A stretch of DNA of 64,000 nucleotides from positions 673,434 to 737,433 of the forward strand of contig JAHBTK010000001.1 in the NCBI GenBank assembly GCA_019638625.1. The letters are read 5' to 3'. Under the pieces are notes generated by a model that did no database searches, was not told the DNA's origin, and was given only the letters and a program-made list of their open reading frames with translations. Made by a program: the position numbers and the translations under genes. The stretch is from Chitinophagaceae bacterium. GTDB lineage: Bacteria; Bacteroidota; Bacteroidia; Chitinophagales; Chitinophagaceae. This document shows positions 42,280 through 50,361 of the stretch, piece after piece (the first letter of the stretch is position 1; every line of letters starts with the position of its first letter).

Positions 42280-43224
42280 CTATTTTGAAGTATTCTCTAC
42301 CTCCCGTCCGCCAGCCAGTAAATACAATACTGCCATCCTGGTGGCCACCCCGTTTTCTACCTGTTGGAGTATAATGGATTGCCTGGAATCTGCCACATCA
42401 CTATCCAGTTCCACGCCCCTGTTGATAGGCCCGGGATGCATAATCACCAGCTCTTTATCAACGCTGTCAAGCATCTTCTTACTGATGCCATAGGCAAGGT
42501 TGTATTCGCGGAGCGATGAAAACAGGACCTGGTTTTGCCGTTCCAGTTGAATTCTCAAAACATTGGCTACATCACACCATTGCAAAGCTTCTTTCACATT
42601 ATAGCTGACGCGGATATCAAAAGTTTGCCGGATATAGGGAGGGATAAGCGTGGGTGGTCCGGCCACCATTACCTCCGCACCCATTTTTTTCAGCAGGTAA
42701 ATATTACTGAGCGCCACCCTGGAATGCATGATGTCGCCGATGATAGCAACTTTTAATCCTTCCAGCGTTCCTTTCTTTTCCCGCATCGAAAAGGCATCCA
42801 GCAACGCCTGCGTCGGGTGTTCATTGATGCCGTCCCCTGCGTTTACAATGGCAGCAGGGATGTGTTTCGCTAAAAAGTGCGGCGCTCCGCTGGCGCTGTG
42901 GCGCATCACCACCATATCCACTTTCATGGAAAGAATATTGTTGACGGTATCCAGTAATGTTTCCCCCTTGGATACCGAAGAACCGCTGGCGGTAAAGTTG
43001 ATGGTGTCGGCGCTGAGCCTTTTTTCAGCCAGCTCAAAGGAAATACGTGTCCGGGTAGAACTCTCGTAAAAAAGGTTCACTATGGTAACATCCCGCAGGG
43101 TGGGAACTTTTTTGATCGGTCGCTGTAATACTTCTTTAAACTGGGCTGCAGTATCTAAAATAAGTTGAATATCCCCTGTTGTGAGGTCCCTAATGCCCAA
43201 CAAATGTTTTGTGCTGAGTTGCAT
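42280..43224 (-). CDS. pyrB: Aspartate carbamoyltransferase catalytic subunit
   Basis: 314-residue enzyme of de novo pyrimidine synthesis. The carbamoyl-phosphate site is FYESSTRTRISFE (about residues 52-64), with HPTQALLDAF, GDIMHSRVA and the aspartate loop MHPGPINRGVE; all are intact. There is no regulatory pyrI subunit next to it. A possible promoter (TTTG at 43263-43260, 20 bases, TAACTTCG at 43239-43232 on the minus strand) sits so close that the mRNA would begin only a few bases before the ATG. Confidence 0.96.
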   Translation of the reverse strand: MQLSTKHLLGIRDLTTGDIQLILDTAAQFKEVLQRPIKKVPTLRDVTIVNLFYESSTRTRISFELAEKRLSADTINFTASGSSVSKGETLLDTVNNILSMKVDMVVMRHSASGAPHFLAKHIPAAIVNAGDGINEHPTQALLDAFSMREKKGTLEGLKVAIIGDIMHSRVALSNIYLLKKMGAEVMVAGPPTLIPPYIRQTFDIRVSYNVKEALQWCDVANVLRIQLERQNQVLFSSLREYNLAYGISKKMLDSVDKELVIMHPGPINRGVELDSDVADSRQSIILQQVENGVATRMAVLYLLAGGREVENTSK

Positions 43225-43231
43225 TAGGGGG

Positions 43232-43263
43232 CGAAGTTAGCGGATAGGATAATAAATTACAAA
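43232..43263 (-). promoter_or_regulatory. Candidate pyrB promoter, implying a very short leader
   Basis: On the minus strand TTTG (43263-43260), 20-base spacer, TAACTTCG (43239-43232; one mismatch to TAnnTTTG). The start codon at 43224 would lie within a few bases of the transcription start. Confidence 0.35.
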
Positions 43264-43571
43264 AGCAAAGAAAGTTTTTATCCCCTCTTTTTCCCGGTAA
43301 ATGGAAATTGAGAGCCGGCGCGGGGGTGGCAAATTGTTAACATATGATATATTTTATTTTTTGTATATCTATATATTATTGTTATTTAATACCCCGTGTT
43401 ATATTATTATAAATTCGACCAATCGCAGGGGCTTCCTCCTGTTTTCCAGTGTCAAAATCAGTAAATTTGCAGTACACTTACTACCCCACCAATTCCGGTA
43501 CTTACTCCATTAATTATTGGCACGGCTTATTACCCATTAGTCTGTATTTGATCAGGTTAAAAACTATTGTT
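43264..43571. other. Divergent intergenic region, AT-rich
   Basis: Gene-free, AT-rich around 43330-43410. TAAATTTG at 43462-43469 is a perfect -7 box for the plus-strand gene starting at 43572, implying a leader of about 95 nt. No hairpin or repeat stands out. Confidence 0.45.
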
Positions 43572-43838
43572 ATGTATTCGTACGCGTTATTGGAAAAAGG
43601 TTGTTACTATCTCATTCAGGAAGAAGAAAGCTCGTCTATTGTGTTGATAAGGGTAATTCTGGAGTCTGATCATTGCATGTTTATCTCCCGGTATGGTGAA
43701 ACGGAGGAAACGCAACATTGGAAAAGAAAAACAGATGCCATTTATGAGATCATAGAATTGCTGGACGATAAAATGGTGAAAGAATGGGAGGCATCGTATT
43801 TCAACAGTGAGGGAGCTTACTACGAAGATGAAGAATAA
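43572..43838 (+). CDS. Hypothetical protein, 88 residues, acidic
   Basis: Unrecognised. The ATG at 43572 (MYSYALLEKGCYYLIQE) is preferred; an in-frame start at 43449 would precede the -7 box at 43462. The protein is compact and acidic, with EEESSSIVLIRVILE and an acidic C-terminus (EGAYYEDEE), no signal peptide and no membrane segment. It looks like a small cytoplasmic beta-alpha protein. The ABC protein gene follows 51 bases downstream, with a hairpin between them. Confidence 0.65.
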   Translation: MYSYALLEKGCYYLIQEEESSSIVLIRVILESDHCMFISRYGETEETQHWKRKTDAIYEIIELLDDKMVKEWEASYFNSEGAYYEDEE

Positions 43839-43868
43839 GAATCCCGAACTTTATAAAAATGCTAAAGC

Positions 43869-43896
43869 AAGCCATTGTACATTTGTTCAATGGCTT
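43869..43896 (+). promoter_or_regulatory. Hairpin enclosing the start codon of the twin-ABC gene
   Basis: AAGCCATTG (43869-43877) and CAATGGCTT (43888-43896) pair perfectly over 9 bp around a 10-nt loop. The 3' arm contains the ATG of the ABC gene (43890-43892). The sequence after it is only weakly T-rich, so a translation-control hairpin is at least as likely as a terminator. Confidence 0.55.
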
Positions 43897-45341
43897 CATT
43901 TTATCTGCTACTCAGGGATGTTGGCGTTACACTGAATGGCAAAAGGATTCTCGATAATCTCTCTCTTACCATCAACAGGCACGAATGCTGGGTAGTTACT
44001 GGTCCTTCCGGCAGTGGCAAAACAACCCTGGCAAATACCATCGCGGGCAGGCATTTTTTTTCAGGACACCTGGAGTGGGACTATCCCGGCAGACCGAGGG
44101 TGCTGGTAGTGGAGCAGCAGCACCGCTTTAAAAACCTTTCCAATATTTCCGATTTCTATTATCAGCAACGGTTTAATGCTTCGGATGCCGAGGATGCTAT
44201 AACGGTGAGGGAAGCATTGAATATTGGCAATTATCCTTCCGTGTTATCTTCCGGTATCCGTTCGGCAGACGTGGCTTCCATTGTGAGTATTGACACACTG
44301 CTGGAGGAACCGTTGATACAGCTTTCCAACGGAGAAAACAAACGGTTGCAGATCGCGAAAGCCATCCTGGAAGAACCGGATATGATGATACTGGATAGTC
44401 CGTTTACGGGGTTGGATGTAGCTGGCAGGGAAATGCTTAATAAGGTAACCGGTTTGCTGAAACGATCTGGGATGCCGCTGATGATCATTACGGCCGCCAA
44501 TGAAATACCGGCAGATGCGACTCATATTGCTATACTGGATGACGGCCGGCTAAAGGCTGCCATGCCGTTAGCTGACTACCGCCCTTCGATGGTAGCTGCC
44601 GGAAGCTATAGGTTGGATATGGCTTTGCTTCAATCGCTCCGGCAGGAAAACCGGTATGATTTTGAATATGCTGTCAGGATGGTGAACGTGAATGTTGCAT
44701 ACGGCGACCGGCAGATACTGAATCACATCAACTGGCAGGTGAAAAAAGGCGAACATTGGGCCATATCAGGACCGAATGGAGCAGGAAAGTCAACACTCTT
44801 AAGCCTGCTTACAGGTGATAACACGATGGCTTATTCTAACGAGATATATCTTTTTGACAAAAGGCGGGGAACCGGGGAAAGTATATGGGATATCAAAAAA
44901 AGGATCGGTTACGTATCCCCCGAGATGCACCTTTACTTCGACTATTCCGCCACCAGTTTTGAAACAGTGGCGTCCGGGTTGTTTGATTCCATCGGACTAT
45001 TCCGGAAGCTTTCTGAAGAACAAACCGACCTGGTGATGAGATGGCTCCGGCTTTTCAGGTTAGAGACTACGGCCGGCAAACGACTTGCTTCTTTGTCGAT
45101 GGGAGAGCAGCGGCTTGTTTTGCTGGCAAGAGCCCTGGTAAAGGAACCGCCTTTGTTAATACTGGACGAACCCTGCCAGGGGCTTGATAAGGAACATGTA
45201 GAGCAGTTCACCCGGTTGATAGATGATGTTTGTTCGCAGTTTGATACCACTTTGCTCTATGTAAGTCATTATAAGAATGAAATTCCCCGGTGTGTCACGC
45301 GTTTTATGATGTTGAAAAACGGGGCGGCCGAAATAACCTGA
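43890..45341 (+). CDS. Twin-ABC ATPase (ModF-like)
   Basis: 483 residues with two ABC ATPase domains and no membrane segment. Domain 1: Walker A GPSGSGKTTLA (about 40), signature LSNGENKR, Walker B MMILDSPFTGLD. Domain 2: Walker A GPNGAGKSTLL (about 295), signature LSMGEQRL, Walker B LLILDEPCQGLD. This two-domain layout matches ModF/YbbA-type soluble ABC proteins linked to molybdate or unknown roles. No transporter gene is adjacent, so it may act as a regulator or translation-type ATPase. The start codon lies within a perfect hairpin. Confidence 0.88.
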   Translation: MASFYLLLRDVGVTLNGKRILDNLSLTINRHECWVVTGPSGSGKTTLANTIAGRHFFSGHLEWDYPGRPRVLVVEQQHRFKNLSNISDFYYQQRFNASDAEDAITVREALNIGNYPSVLSSGIRSADVASIVSIDTLLEEPLIQLSNGENKRLQIAKAILEEPDMMILDSPFTGLDVAGREMLNKVTGLLKRSGMPLMIITAANEIPADATHIAILDDGRLKAAMPLADYRPSMVAAGSYRLDMALLQSLRQENRYDFEYAVRMVNVNVAYGDRQILNHINWQVKKGEHWAISGPNGAGKSTLLSLLTGDNTMAYSNEIYLFDKRRGTGESIWDIKKRIGYVSPEMHLYFDYSATSFETVASGLFDSIGLFRKLSEEQTDLVMRWLRLFRLETTAGKRLASLSMGEQRLVLLARALVKEPPLLILDEPCQGLDKEHVEQFTRLIDDVCSQFDTTLLYVSHYKNEIPRCVTRFMMLKNGAAEIT

Positions 45342-45395
45342 TGTGGCTTAATTTCGGCAAATTATTGTAATCTCAGAAAGAACTTCTTTACCAGT

Positions 45396-45824
45396 ATGAG
45401 CGACCACCCCGTTTACCGCATTCCCGCCCGGTTCAGGCGGATTGAAAATCTTCATATTTTTCTTTGGTTATTAAAAGATATCTGCTGGGCGCTCGATTTC
45501 CGCATTATGGGCATGCTGATGATCGTGCCGGCTTTAACGGTGGCTTTTACCATCACCTGGCAGACAAGAAGAATTACTTCGGAACTGATGCATAACCTGG
45601 CGGTGATACTATGGATCGCGGCCAACAGCCTGTGGATGGCAGGCGAATTTTACGGCTTTGACGAAGGAACCTGGGGGAGCCGTCACCTGGCATTAATACC
45701 CTTTGGAGCAGGGCTGCTGATACTTATTTACTACTATATCATATTGGCACCTGGTAAAAAGTTCCGGGAAAAAGGTCTGCGGCAGGCGGAGGAATTGGTG
45801 CGGGAGGAGAATTTGAAAATTTGA
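45396..45824 (+). CDS. Membrane protein, unknown, three helices
   Basis: 142 residues. A polar N-terminus (RIPARFRRIENLH) is followed by three or four hydrophobic segments (MLMIVPALTVAFTI, LAVILWIAANSLWMAGEFYG, LALIPFGAGLLILIYYYII) and a charged C-terminal tail (GKKFREKGLRQAEELVREEN). It resembles small uncharacterised Bacteroidota inner-membrane proteins. Downstream of the twin-ABC gene by 54 bases and possibly co-transcribed. Confidence 0.72.
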   Translation: MSDHPVYRIPARFRRIENLHIFLWLLKDICWALDFRIMGMLMIVPALTVAFTITWQTRRITSELMHNLAVILWIAANSLWMAGEFYGFDEGTWGSRHLALIPFGAGLLILIYYYIILAPGKKFREKGLRQAEELVREENLKI

Positions 45825-45897
45825 AAATGTGAGAATGTGGGAATGGGTAATTTGAAAATTTGGGTCCGCGGTTGCAGGATCAAAATGTGCGAATGGG
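45812..45897. repeat. TTTGAAAATGTG-type low-complexity repeat
   Basis: Starting inside the last codons of the preceding gene: TTGAAAATTTGAAAATGTG, AGAATGTGGGAATGGG, then TTTGAAAATTTGGGTCCGCGG and GTGCGAATGGGG. Same word family as at 39346 and 48412. Confidence 0.7.
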
Positions 45898-45925
45898 GAG
45901 AAGGTTTGAGTTGATTGATTTCTCA

Positions 45926-46031
45926 GCCGATGTCTCCCGGAGGGGACTCGGCGTCTTTAAGAAAGGAGGGTTCCGAACCTTACACGACCGGCTGCAGTGT
46001 GTCCACATGGCTGCACAAGGTTCGGAACCCT
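45926..46031. repeat. Two hairpins upstream of aspS
   Basis: First, GCCGA.GTC.CCC / GGG.GAC.TCGGC (45926-45952, stem with two single-base bulges). Second, a perfect 15-bp inverted repeat AGGGTTCCGAACCTT (45967-45981) / AAGGTTCGGAACCCT (46017-46031) with a 35-nt loop that can itself pair partly. They lie before the aspS -7 box, so they are probably outside the aspS message and resemble a mobile palindromic repeat rather than a leader structure. Confidence 0.65.
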
Positions 46032-46050
46032 ATAAATACCGCTTTTATAT

Positions 46051-46058
46051 TACCTTTG
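46051..46058 (+). promoter_or_regulatory. -7 box of aspS
   Basis: TACCTTTG, exact TAnnTTTG, 22 bases before the aspS ATG. No convincing TTTG at -33. Confidence 0.4.
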
Positions 46059-46080
46059 CCGTCCTTATAAAATACAGGGA

Positions 46081-47904
46081 ATGTACAGAACACATACATG
46101 TGGTGAATTGCGGATATCACAGACCGGCAACCAGGTAACGCTTGCAGGATGGGTGCAGACCGTCAGGAAATTCGGGGCAATCACTTTTGTTGACCTCCGT
46201 GACCGGTATGGAATCACGCAATTGCTTTTCGGAGAAGAATTGAACAAGCTGCTGGAGGAAAACCCGCTGGGCCGGGAATATGTATTGCAGGTAACGGGCG
46301 TCGTTACCGAACGAAGCAATAAAAACCCTCAGTTGCCAACCGGGGATATAGAAATAACGGTAAAAGAGTTCAGCATACTCAATAAATCGGTAACCCCTCC
46401 TTTCACCATCCAGGATGACACGGACGGCGGAGAAGATTTGCGTATGAAATACCGGTATCTTGACCTGCGCAGAAATGCAGTGAAGAAAAACCTGGAGCTG
46501 CGTTATGCTGTTAACCGGTCTGCCAGGAACTACCTGCATGAAAAGGGATTCATGGATATAGAAACTCCTTTTCTCATAAAGTCCACACCCGAAGGAGCGA
46601 GGGATTTTGTAGTGCCTTCCCGTATGAACCCGGGAGAATTTTATGCGTTGCCGCAAAGTCCGCAAACTTTTAAACAGTTGCTGATGGTAAGCGGGTACGA
46701 TCGTTACTACCAGGTCGTTCGCTGTTTCCGTGATGAAGATTTGCGTGCCGACCGCCAGCCGGAGTTTACGCAGATTGACTGTGAAATGTGTTTTGTAGAG
46801 CAGGAAGATATACTGGAGATGTTTGAAGGGCTGATCAGGCAAATATTTAAAGAGGTAAAAGGTATTGACTATACAGCCGCTATTGAAAGAATGAGTTGGG
46901 AAGATGCTATGTGGCAGTATGGCAATGATAAACCCGATATTCGTTTCGGGATGAAAATTGCCAACCTGAAATTTCCGGGCTATGTTTTCCCGGAAAAGAG
47001 CGCTCCTTTGGTATCCTGGCACAGCGGGTTTAAGGTTTTTGATGATGCCGAAACCGTGGTGGCGGTAGCCGTGCCCGGCTGTAGCGAATACAGCCGTAAG
47101 CAAACAGATGAGCTGACAGACTGGGTGAAGCGTCCGCAAATCGGCATGTTGGGACTGGCATTTATTAAATGCCTGCCTGATGGAAGCTTTAAAAGCAGCT
47201 TTGACAAATTTTTCCCTGAGGATAAATTAAAAGTGATAGCCGACGCTGCCAACGCGAAGGCCGGAGACCTTGTATTGATACTGGCCGGACCGGAAGAAAG
47301 AACCCGTAAAGCCATCAGTGAACTGAGGCTTGAAATGGGAAAGAGACTGGGTTTGAGGAAAGCGGATGAATTTAAACTGTTATGGGTACTGGATTTTCCG
47401 CTGTTTGAATACGACGCGGAAGAAAACAGGTGGGTAGCCAGGCACCACCCTTTCACCTCGCCCAGGCCGGATGATATTCAAACAATGATCGGGCAATCCC
47501 CGGTAATAGGCAACGCGGACAAATACCTGGAACATCCCTATGCCCGTATTAAAGCGAATGCCTACGACATGGTACTGAATGGTAATGAAATAGGCGGTGG
47601 TTCCATCAGGATCTACCAGCGTAACCTGCAGGAGAAAATGTTCGCCGCCCTGGGCATGAGCCCCGAAGAAGCGTTGCGCAAGTTTGGCTTTCTCCTGGGC
47701 GCCTTTGAATATGGTGCGCCACCACATGGCGGTATCGCTTTTGGTTTCGATCGGCTATGCGCGATACTTGGCGGCAGCGAAAGCATACGCGACTTTATCG
47801 CCTTCCCTAAAAACAACAGCGGAAGGGATGTAATGCTGGATGCACCGTCTGCCATTGACGCAAAGCAATTGGAGGAACTGGGCCTGGTGATAGGGGATTT
47901 GTAA
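46081..47904 (+). CDS. aspS: Aspartate--tRNA ligase
   Basis: 607-residue class II synthetase charging tRNA-Asp, of the bacterial long form with the inserted GAD-type domain. N-terminal OB-fold anticodon domain ([23 protein letters not shown]), class II motif 2 ([20 protein letters not shown]) and motif 3 (GIAFGFDRL near 555) are clear, with [11 protein letters not shown] for aspartate binding. Length is normal. No separate gatCAB genes appear nearby, so whether it also charges tRNA-Asn is undecided. Confidence 0.97.
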   Translation: MYRTHTCGELRISQTGNQVTLAGWVQTVRKFGAITFVDLRDRYGITQLLFGEELNKLLEENPLGREYVLQVTGVVTERSNKNPQLPTGDIEITVKEFSILNKSVTPPFTIQDDTDGGEDLRMKYRYLDLRRNAVKKNLELRYAVNRSARNYLHEKGFMDIETPFLIKSTPEGARDFVVPSRMNPGEFYALPQSPQTFKQLLMVSGYDRYYQVVRCFRDEDLRADRQPEFTQIDCEMCFVEQEDILEMFEGLIRQIFKEVKGIDYTAAIERMSWEDAMWQYGNDKPDIRFGMKIANLKFPGYVFPEKSAPLVSWHSGFKVFDDAETVVAVAVPGCSEYSRKQTDELTDWVKRPQIGMLGLAFIKCLPDGSFKSSFDKFFPEDKLKVIADAANAKAGDLVLILAGPEERTRKAISELRLEMGKRLGLRKADEFKLLWVLDFPLFEYDAEENRWVARHHPFTSPRPDDIQTMIGQSPVIGNADKYLEHPYARIKANAYDMVLNGNEIGGGSIRIYQRNLQEKMFAALGMSPEEALRKFGFLLGAFEYGAPPHGGIAFGFDRLCAILGGSESIRDFIAFPKNNSGRDVMLDAPSAIDAKQLEELGLVIGDL

Positions 47905-47922
47905 TTTTAACCGGAAATTTTG

Positions 47923-48411
47923 ATGAATACTGAAATAAAAATATCGACCATTCTCTCCTGGATCAATATCGTTATCGGTGGTATGTGGGTGTTTGCAGGC
48001 TTACTGGCTGTGTTGATGATGGGTAATATGATGTTGCTGTTGCCGGTAATGCTGGTGGCTTCTGTAGTATTGCATAGTTATGCTGCCATACAATTGATAA
48101 GGAGTATAAAAGACCCCGCTGTTCCGCTGAACTCTCAAACGCCGATGGGTATACGGATGGTAGGATTTCTTGCCCTGTTTTTTGCTGTGTCCAATATTAT
48201 CAGTTCTGTTACGGTATTGCGGGGCGCTCCTGAGTTTATCGAGAAAACCCGGGAGACCCTGCCTGAACAACTGAAAGGAATGGATATCATGCCTTACCTG
48301 CAGGGAGCAGTCATTTTCCTGCTGGTCTTTAACCTGGGCGTTGCAATAAATGTTTTGATCAGCATGCGTTTATTGAGGCGTTATCAGCGCCGGCAGGCGG
48401 AAAAGCAGTAA
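47923..48411 (+). CDS. Four-helix membrane protein, unknown
   Basis: 162 residues from the ATG at 47923. Four hydrophobic helices can be seen (ISTILSWINIVIGGMWVFAG, LLLPVMLVASVVLHSYAA, MVGFLALFFAVSNIISSV, GAVIFLLVFNLGVAINVLI), with a short basic C-terminus (RLLRRYQRRQAEKQ). No known motif. It lies 18 bases after aspS on the same strand and is probably in its transcript. Confidence 0.75.
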   Translation: MNTEIKISTILSWINIVIGGMWVFAGLLAVLMMGNMMLLLPVMLVASVVLHSYAAIQLIRSIKDPAVPLNSQTPMGIRMVGFLALFFAVSNIISSVTVLRGAPEFIEKTRETLPEQLKGMDIMPYLQGAVIFLLVFNLGVAINVLISMRLLRRYQRRQAEKQ

Positions 48412-48840
48412 TTTGAAAGTGTAATAATTTGAAAATTTGAAAATGTGGGTCCCGCCATTGCGGGATGGAAATGTCTGCCTACGCTATACTGATCTCTCTG
48501 ACTCCGTATTTCTTATGTCCTTCCAGGGCTGCTGTCCCGGAAATACAAAGATTTGCGTCGTACCGATAAACAATTATACCTGGGCTCCCGATCATTAAGT
48601 TATCACCACGTATGCATTTCCTTTTTCAACTGCAAAGATTGTGTGGTGACGTAACCAGGTGAATTGCTCCCCGCCTTATTTTCGTTATATTAAAATAATG
48701 CCTATATTTAGATGGTATTAATCCTCTTCTTAAGTTAATCCTGAACAGTAGGCTTTTCGTTCAATAAGCCCAATGGGTTATACCGCTTTTATCACCTCAT
48801 CCTGTCAGGTATTCGTTTTTAACAGCTACAAACACATTTT
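48412..48840. other. Intergenic region with GAAAATGTGG repeat and palindrome
   Basis: The first 65 bases are the TTTGAAAATTTGAAAATGTG repeat type, ending in the hairpin TCCCGC-CATT-GCGGGA (48442-48457). From 48480 to 48840 I see no gene, RNA or strong dyad; a TATATTTA -7-like box near 48710 may drive the gene at 48841. Confidence 0.5.
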
Positions 48841-49338
48841 ATGAGATGGCTATGTACACTGCTTTTCATGATCTTTTTGAGCAGCATGGTCAATGCTCAA
48901 AAAAAACTATTTGTAAGGGTATTTGATCAGAGTGGAAAGAAGATCAGCCAGGGGCATATCGTTGCGGTAACAGATAGCTCCCTGCACCTCAACGTAAAAA
49001 GGAAAGGTGCTGTTGATCTGATGGTAACCGATATCGGAAAAATAAAAACGAAACGCCCGGCAGGACGAAATATATGGATAGGTGCTTTAGCGGGTGTCGG
49101 CGCCGGAGCTATAATAGGAGGGATCAGCCATCAGCCTTCTGAAGATGTTTATTTTAAAACAACTTTAGCTGAAGACATTTTGGTGGGAGCTTTGGTTATT
49201 GGCCCGCTGATTGGCGCTGCAGTTGGCGGTGTAATAGCACTCTTGAATAATCCAAAAATCTTTATTATAAAGGGTAGCATAGAGAACTGGAAAGATTTTC
49301 AATCACATGCCGAAGAAAAATTAGCGATTGGTCCCTGA
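48841..49338 (+). CDS. Secreted/membrane protein with Gly-zipper-like hydrophobic segments
   Basis: 165 residues with a signal peptide (about 1-19, ending VNAQ). A small beta domain follows (FVRVFDQSGKKISQGHIVAV, SSLHLNVKRKGAVDLMV), then two Gly/Ala-rich hydrophobic segments (WIGALAGVGAGAIIGGIS and ILVGALVIGPLIGAAVGGVIALL) like those of glycine-zipper envelope proteins. Probably outer-membrane associated. Function unknown. The next small secreted gene follows 57 bases downstream. Confidence 0.75.
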   Translation: MRWLCTLLFMIFLSSMVNAQKKLFVRVFDQSGKKISQGHIVAVTDSSLHLNVKRKGAVDLMVTDIGKIKTKRPAGRNIWIGALAGVGAGAIIGGISHQPSEDVYFKTTLAEDILVGALVIGPLIGAAVGGVIALLNNPKIFIIKGSIENWKDFQSHAEEKLAIGP

Positions 49339-49395
49339 TCGTTGCTCTGTACAGATGGTGGTATAATTGACGGATAAAAAAGTTAACTTCCTGTT

Positions 49396-49824
49396 ATGAA
49401 GAATATACTGATGCTGTTCATATTATTGACAGCGGCGCCTACCGGTAAGGCACAGAGCCCGGTAGGGAAATGGAAGCTGAAAGAAGGCTGGGAAACTACC
49501 TACACCAATAAGAACGTTGATTTCTTGCGGGATATGTACAGGAAACAGCCATGCCTGGAAAAGCTGGTCTATATATTTTCCGCCAATGGTGGGATCAGCC
49601 TCGAAAAAAATCATTGCGAAGCTGTTGATGCTGACGGTACACCGGCATTTGGAACCAGGTGGACATTAAAGAAAACAATCCTTACTGTTGGCAACGACGA
49701 AATGGATGAGCAGGTTTTTGAAATTGAACTGAAGGGAAATAAAATGATATGGCGGGCTACATTCAGAGATCCGGGGTCAAAACAGGAGAAAAGAGCAATA
49801 AACTATGTGTTTGAAAAGGTCTGA
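49396..49824 (+). CDS. Small secreted lipocalin-like protein
   Basis: 142 residues with a signal peptide (about 1-19, PTGKAQ) and a beta-rich body beginning SPVGKWKLKEGWE, with FSANGGISLEKNHC, TRWTLKKTILTVGND and MIWRATFRDPG. The strand order and GxW near the start resemble the lipocalin-like domain of many Bacteroidota small secreted proteins. The two Cys could form a disulfide. No ligand can be named. Confidence 0.72.
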   Translation: MKNILMLFILLTAAPTGKAQSPVGKWKLKEGWETTYTNKNVDFLRDMYRKQPCLEKLVYIFSANGGISLEKNHCEAVDADGTPAFGTRWTLKKTILTVGNDEMDEQVFEIELKGNKMIWRATFRDPGSKQEKRAINYVFEKV

Positions 49825-50146
49825 AATGTAAGTAGTGCTAGTGCTATGTTAAATTTAAAATGTCGGATAACTATGCCAGTAGTAAGTTGGCCAGTGTGCA
49901 ACCTGCCCCTTTCGACCAGGCATGTGCCTGCTCCCGGGAAATGATGATGGCAGCACCATTTAGCAGTTTAATCGGGACTGGCGGTTGATTTAAATACCAA
50001 CAACCATAGGAGAAAGCGGCAGTTAAGAAAAAACTTAATGAACCTTAATTTAATGCCCTGAATTACGCAGTCGGGCAGGCCTGCCTGAACTGCCGAATGG
50101 CAGGCAGGGTTTGCAACAGTAAGTCTTATTTTTTTGTGCGAACTGA
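49825..50146. other. Intergenic region with GCAGGC palindromes
   Basis: No gene recognised. An open stretch of about 40 codons around 49880-49990 has no start or similarity that I can see. At 50073-50109 there is a nested palindrome: GCAGGCCTGC, then CCTGC...CTGCC-GAAT-GGCAG...GCAGG, which folds into a long stem. Confidence 0.45.
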
Positions 50147-50281
50147 ATGTGGTTCCTGTTAATAGTAACCGGTAAGGTGCAGGTGATAAACAAAAAAGTA
50201 CAAGAGATAAAACAACAGGGGCTTGTGCTCAAAGATATGTTTTACAATGCCGCTATAGAACCCCGGAAAATATCGTCCTGA
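50147..50281 (+). CDS. Possible 44-codon peptide gene
   Basis: ATG at 50147, stop TGA ending at 50281. The peptide begins MWFLLIVTGKVQV, then a polar helix-like part (NKKVQEIKQQGLVLKD) and ends EPRKISS. Composition looks protein-like rather than random, but there is no promoter, homologue or neighbour to support it; it may be the remnant of a longer gene. Confidence 0.2.
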   Translation: MWFLLIVTGKVQVINKKVQEIKQQGLVLKDMFYNAAIEPRKISS

Positions 50282-50302
50282 AAAGATCGCCTTTTCATTC
50301 AT

Positions 50303-50340
50303 TTAAAAAAGCCGCCTCAGTATTCCTGAAACGGCTTTAT
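50303..50340 (-). terminator. Terminator of the siderophore receptor gene
   Basis: AAAGCCG (50308-50314) / CGGCTTT (50332-50338), with additional pairing CTCAG/CTGA inside, and an A-run at 50304-50310 that becomes the U-tract on the minus strand. About 22 bases past the stop. Confidence 0.65.
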
Positions 50341-50361
50341 CAATACTCAAATGAAAAAGAT

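Noticed and set aside
45926..46080. T-box or similar leader control of aspS
   Set aside because: No T-box sequence, and the hairpins lie upstream of the likely -7 box rather than between promoter and ATG.
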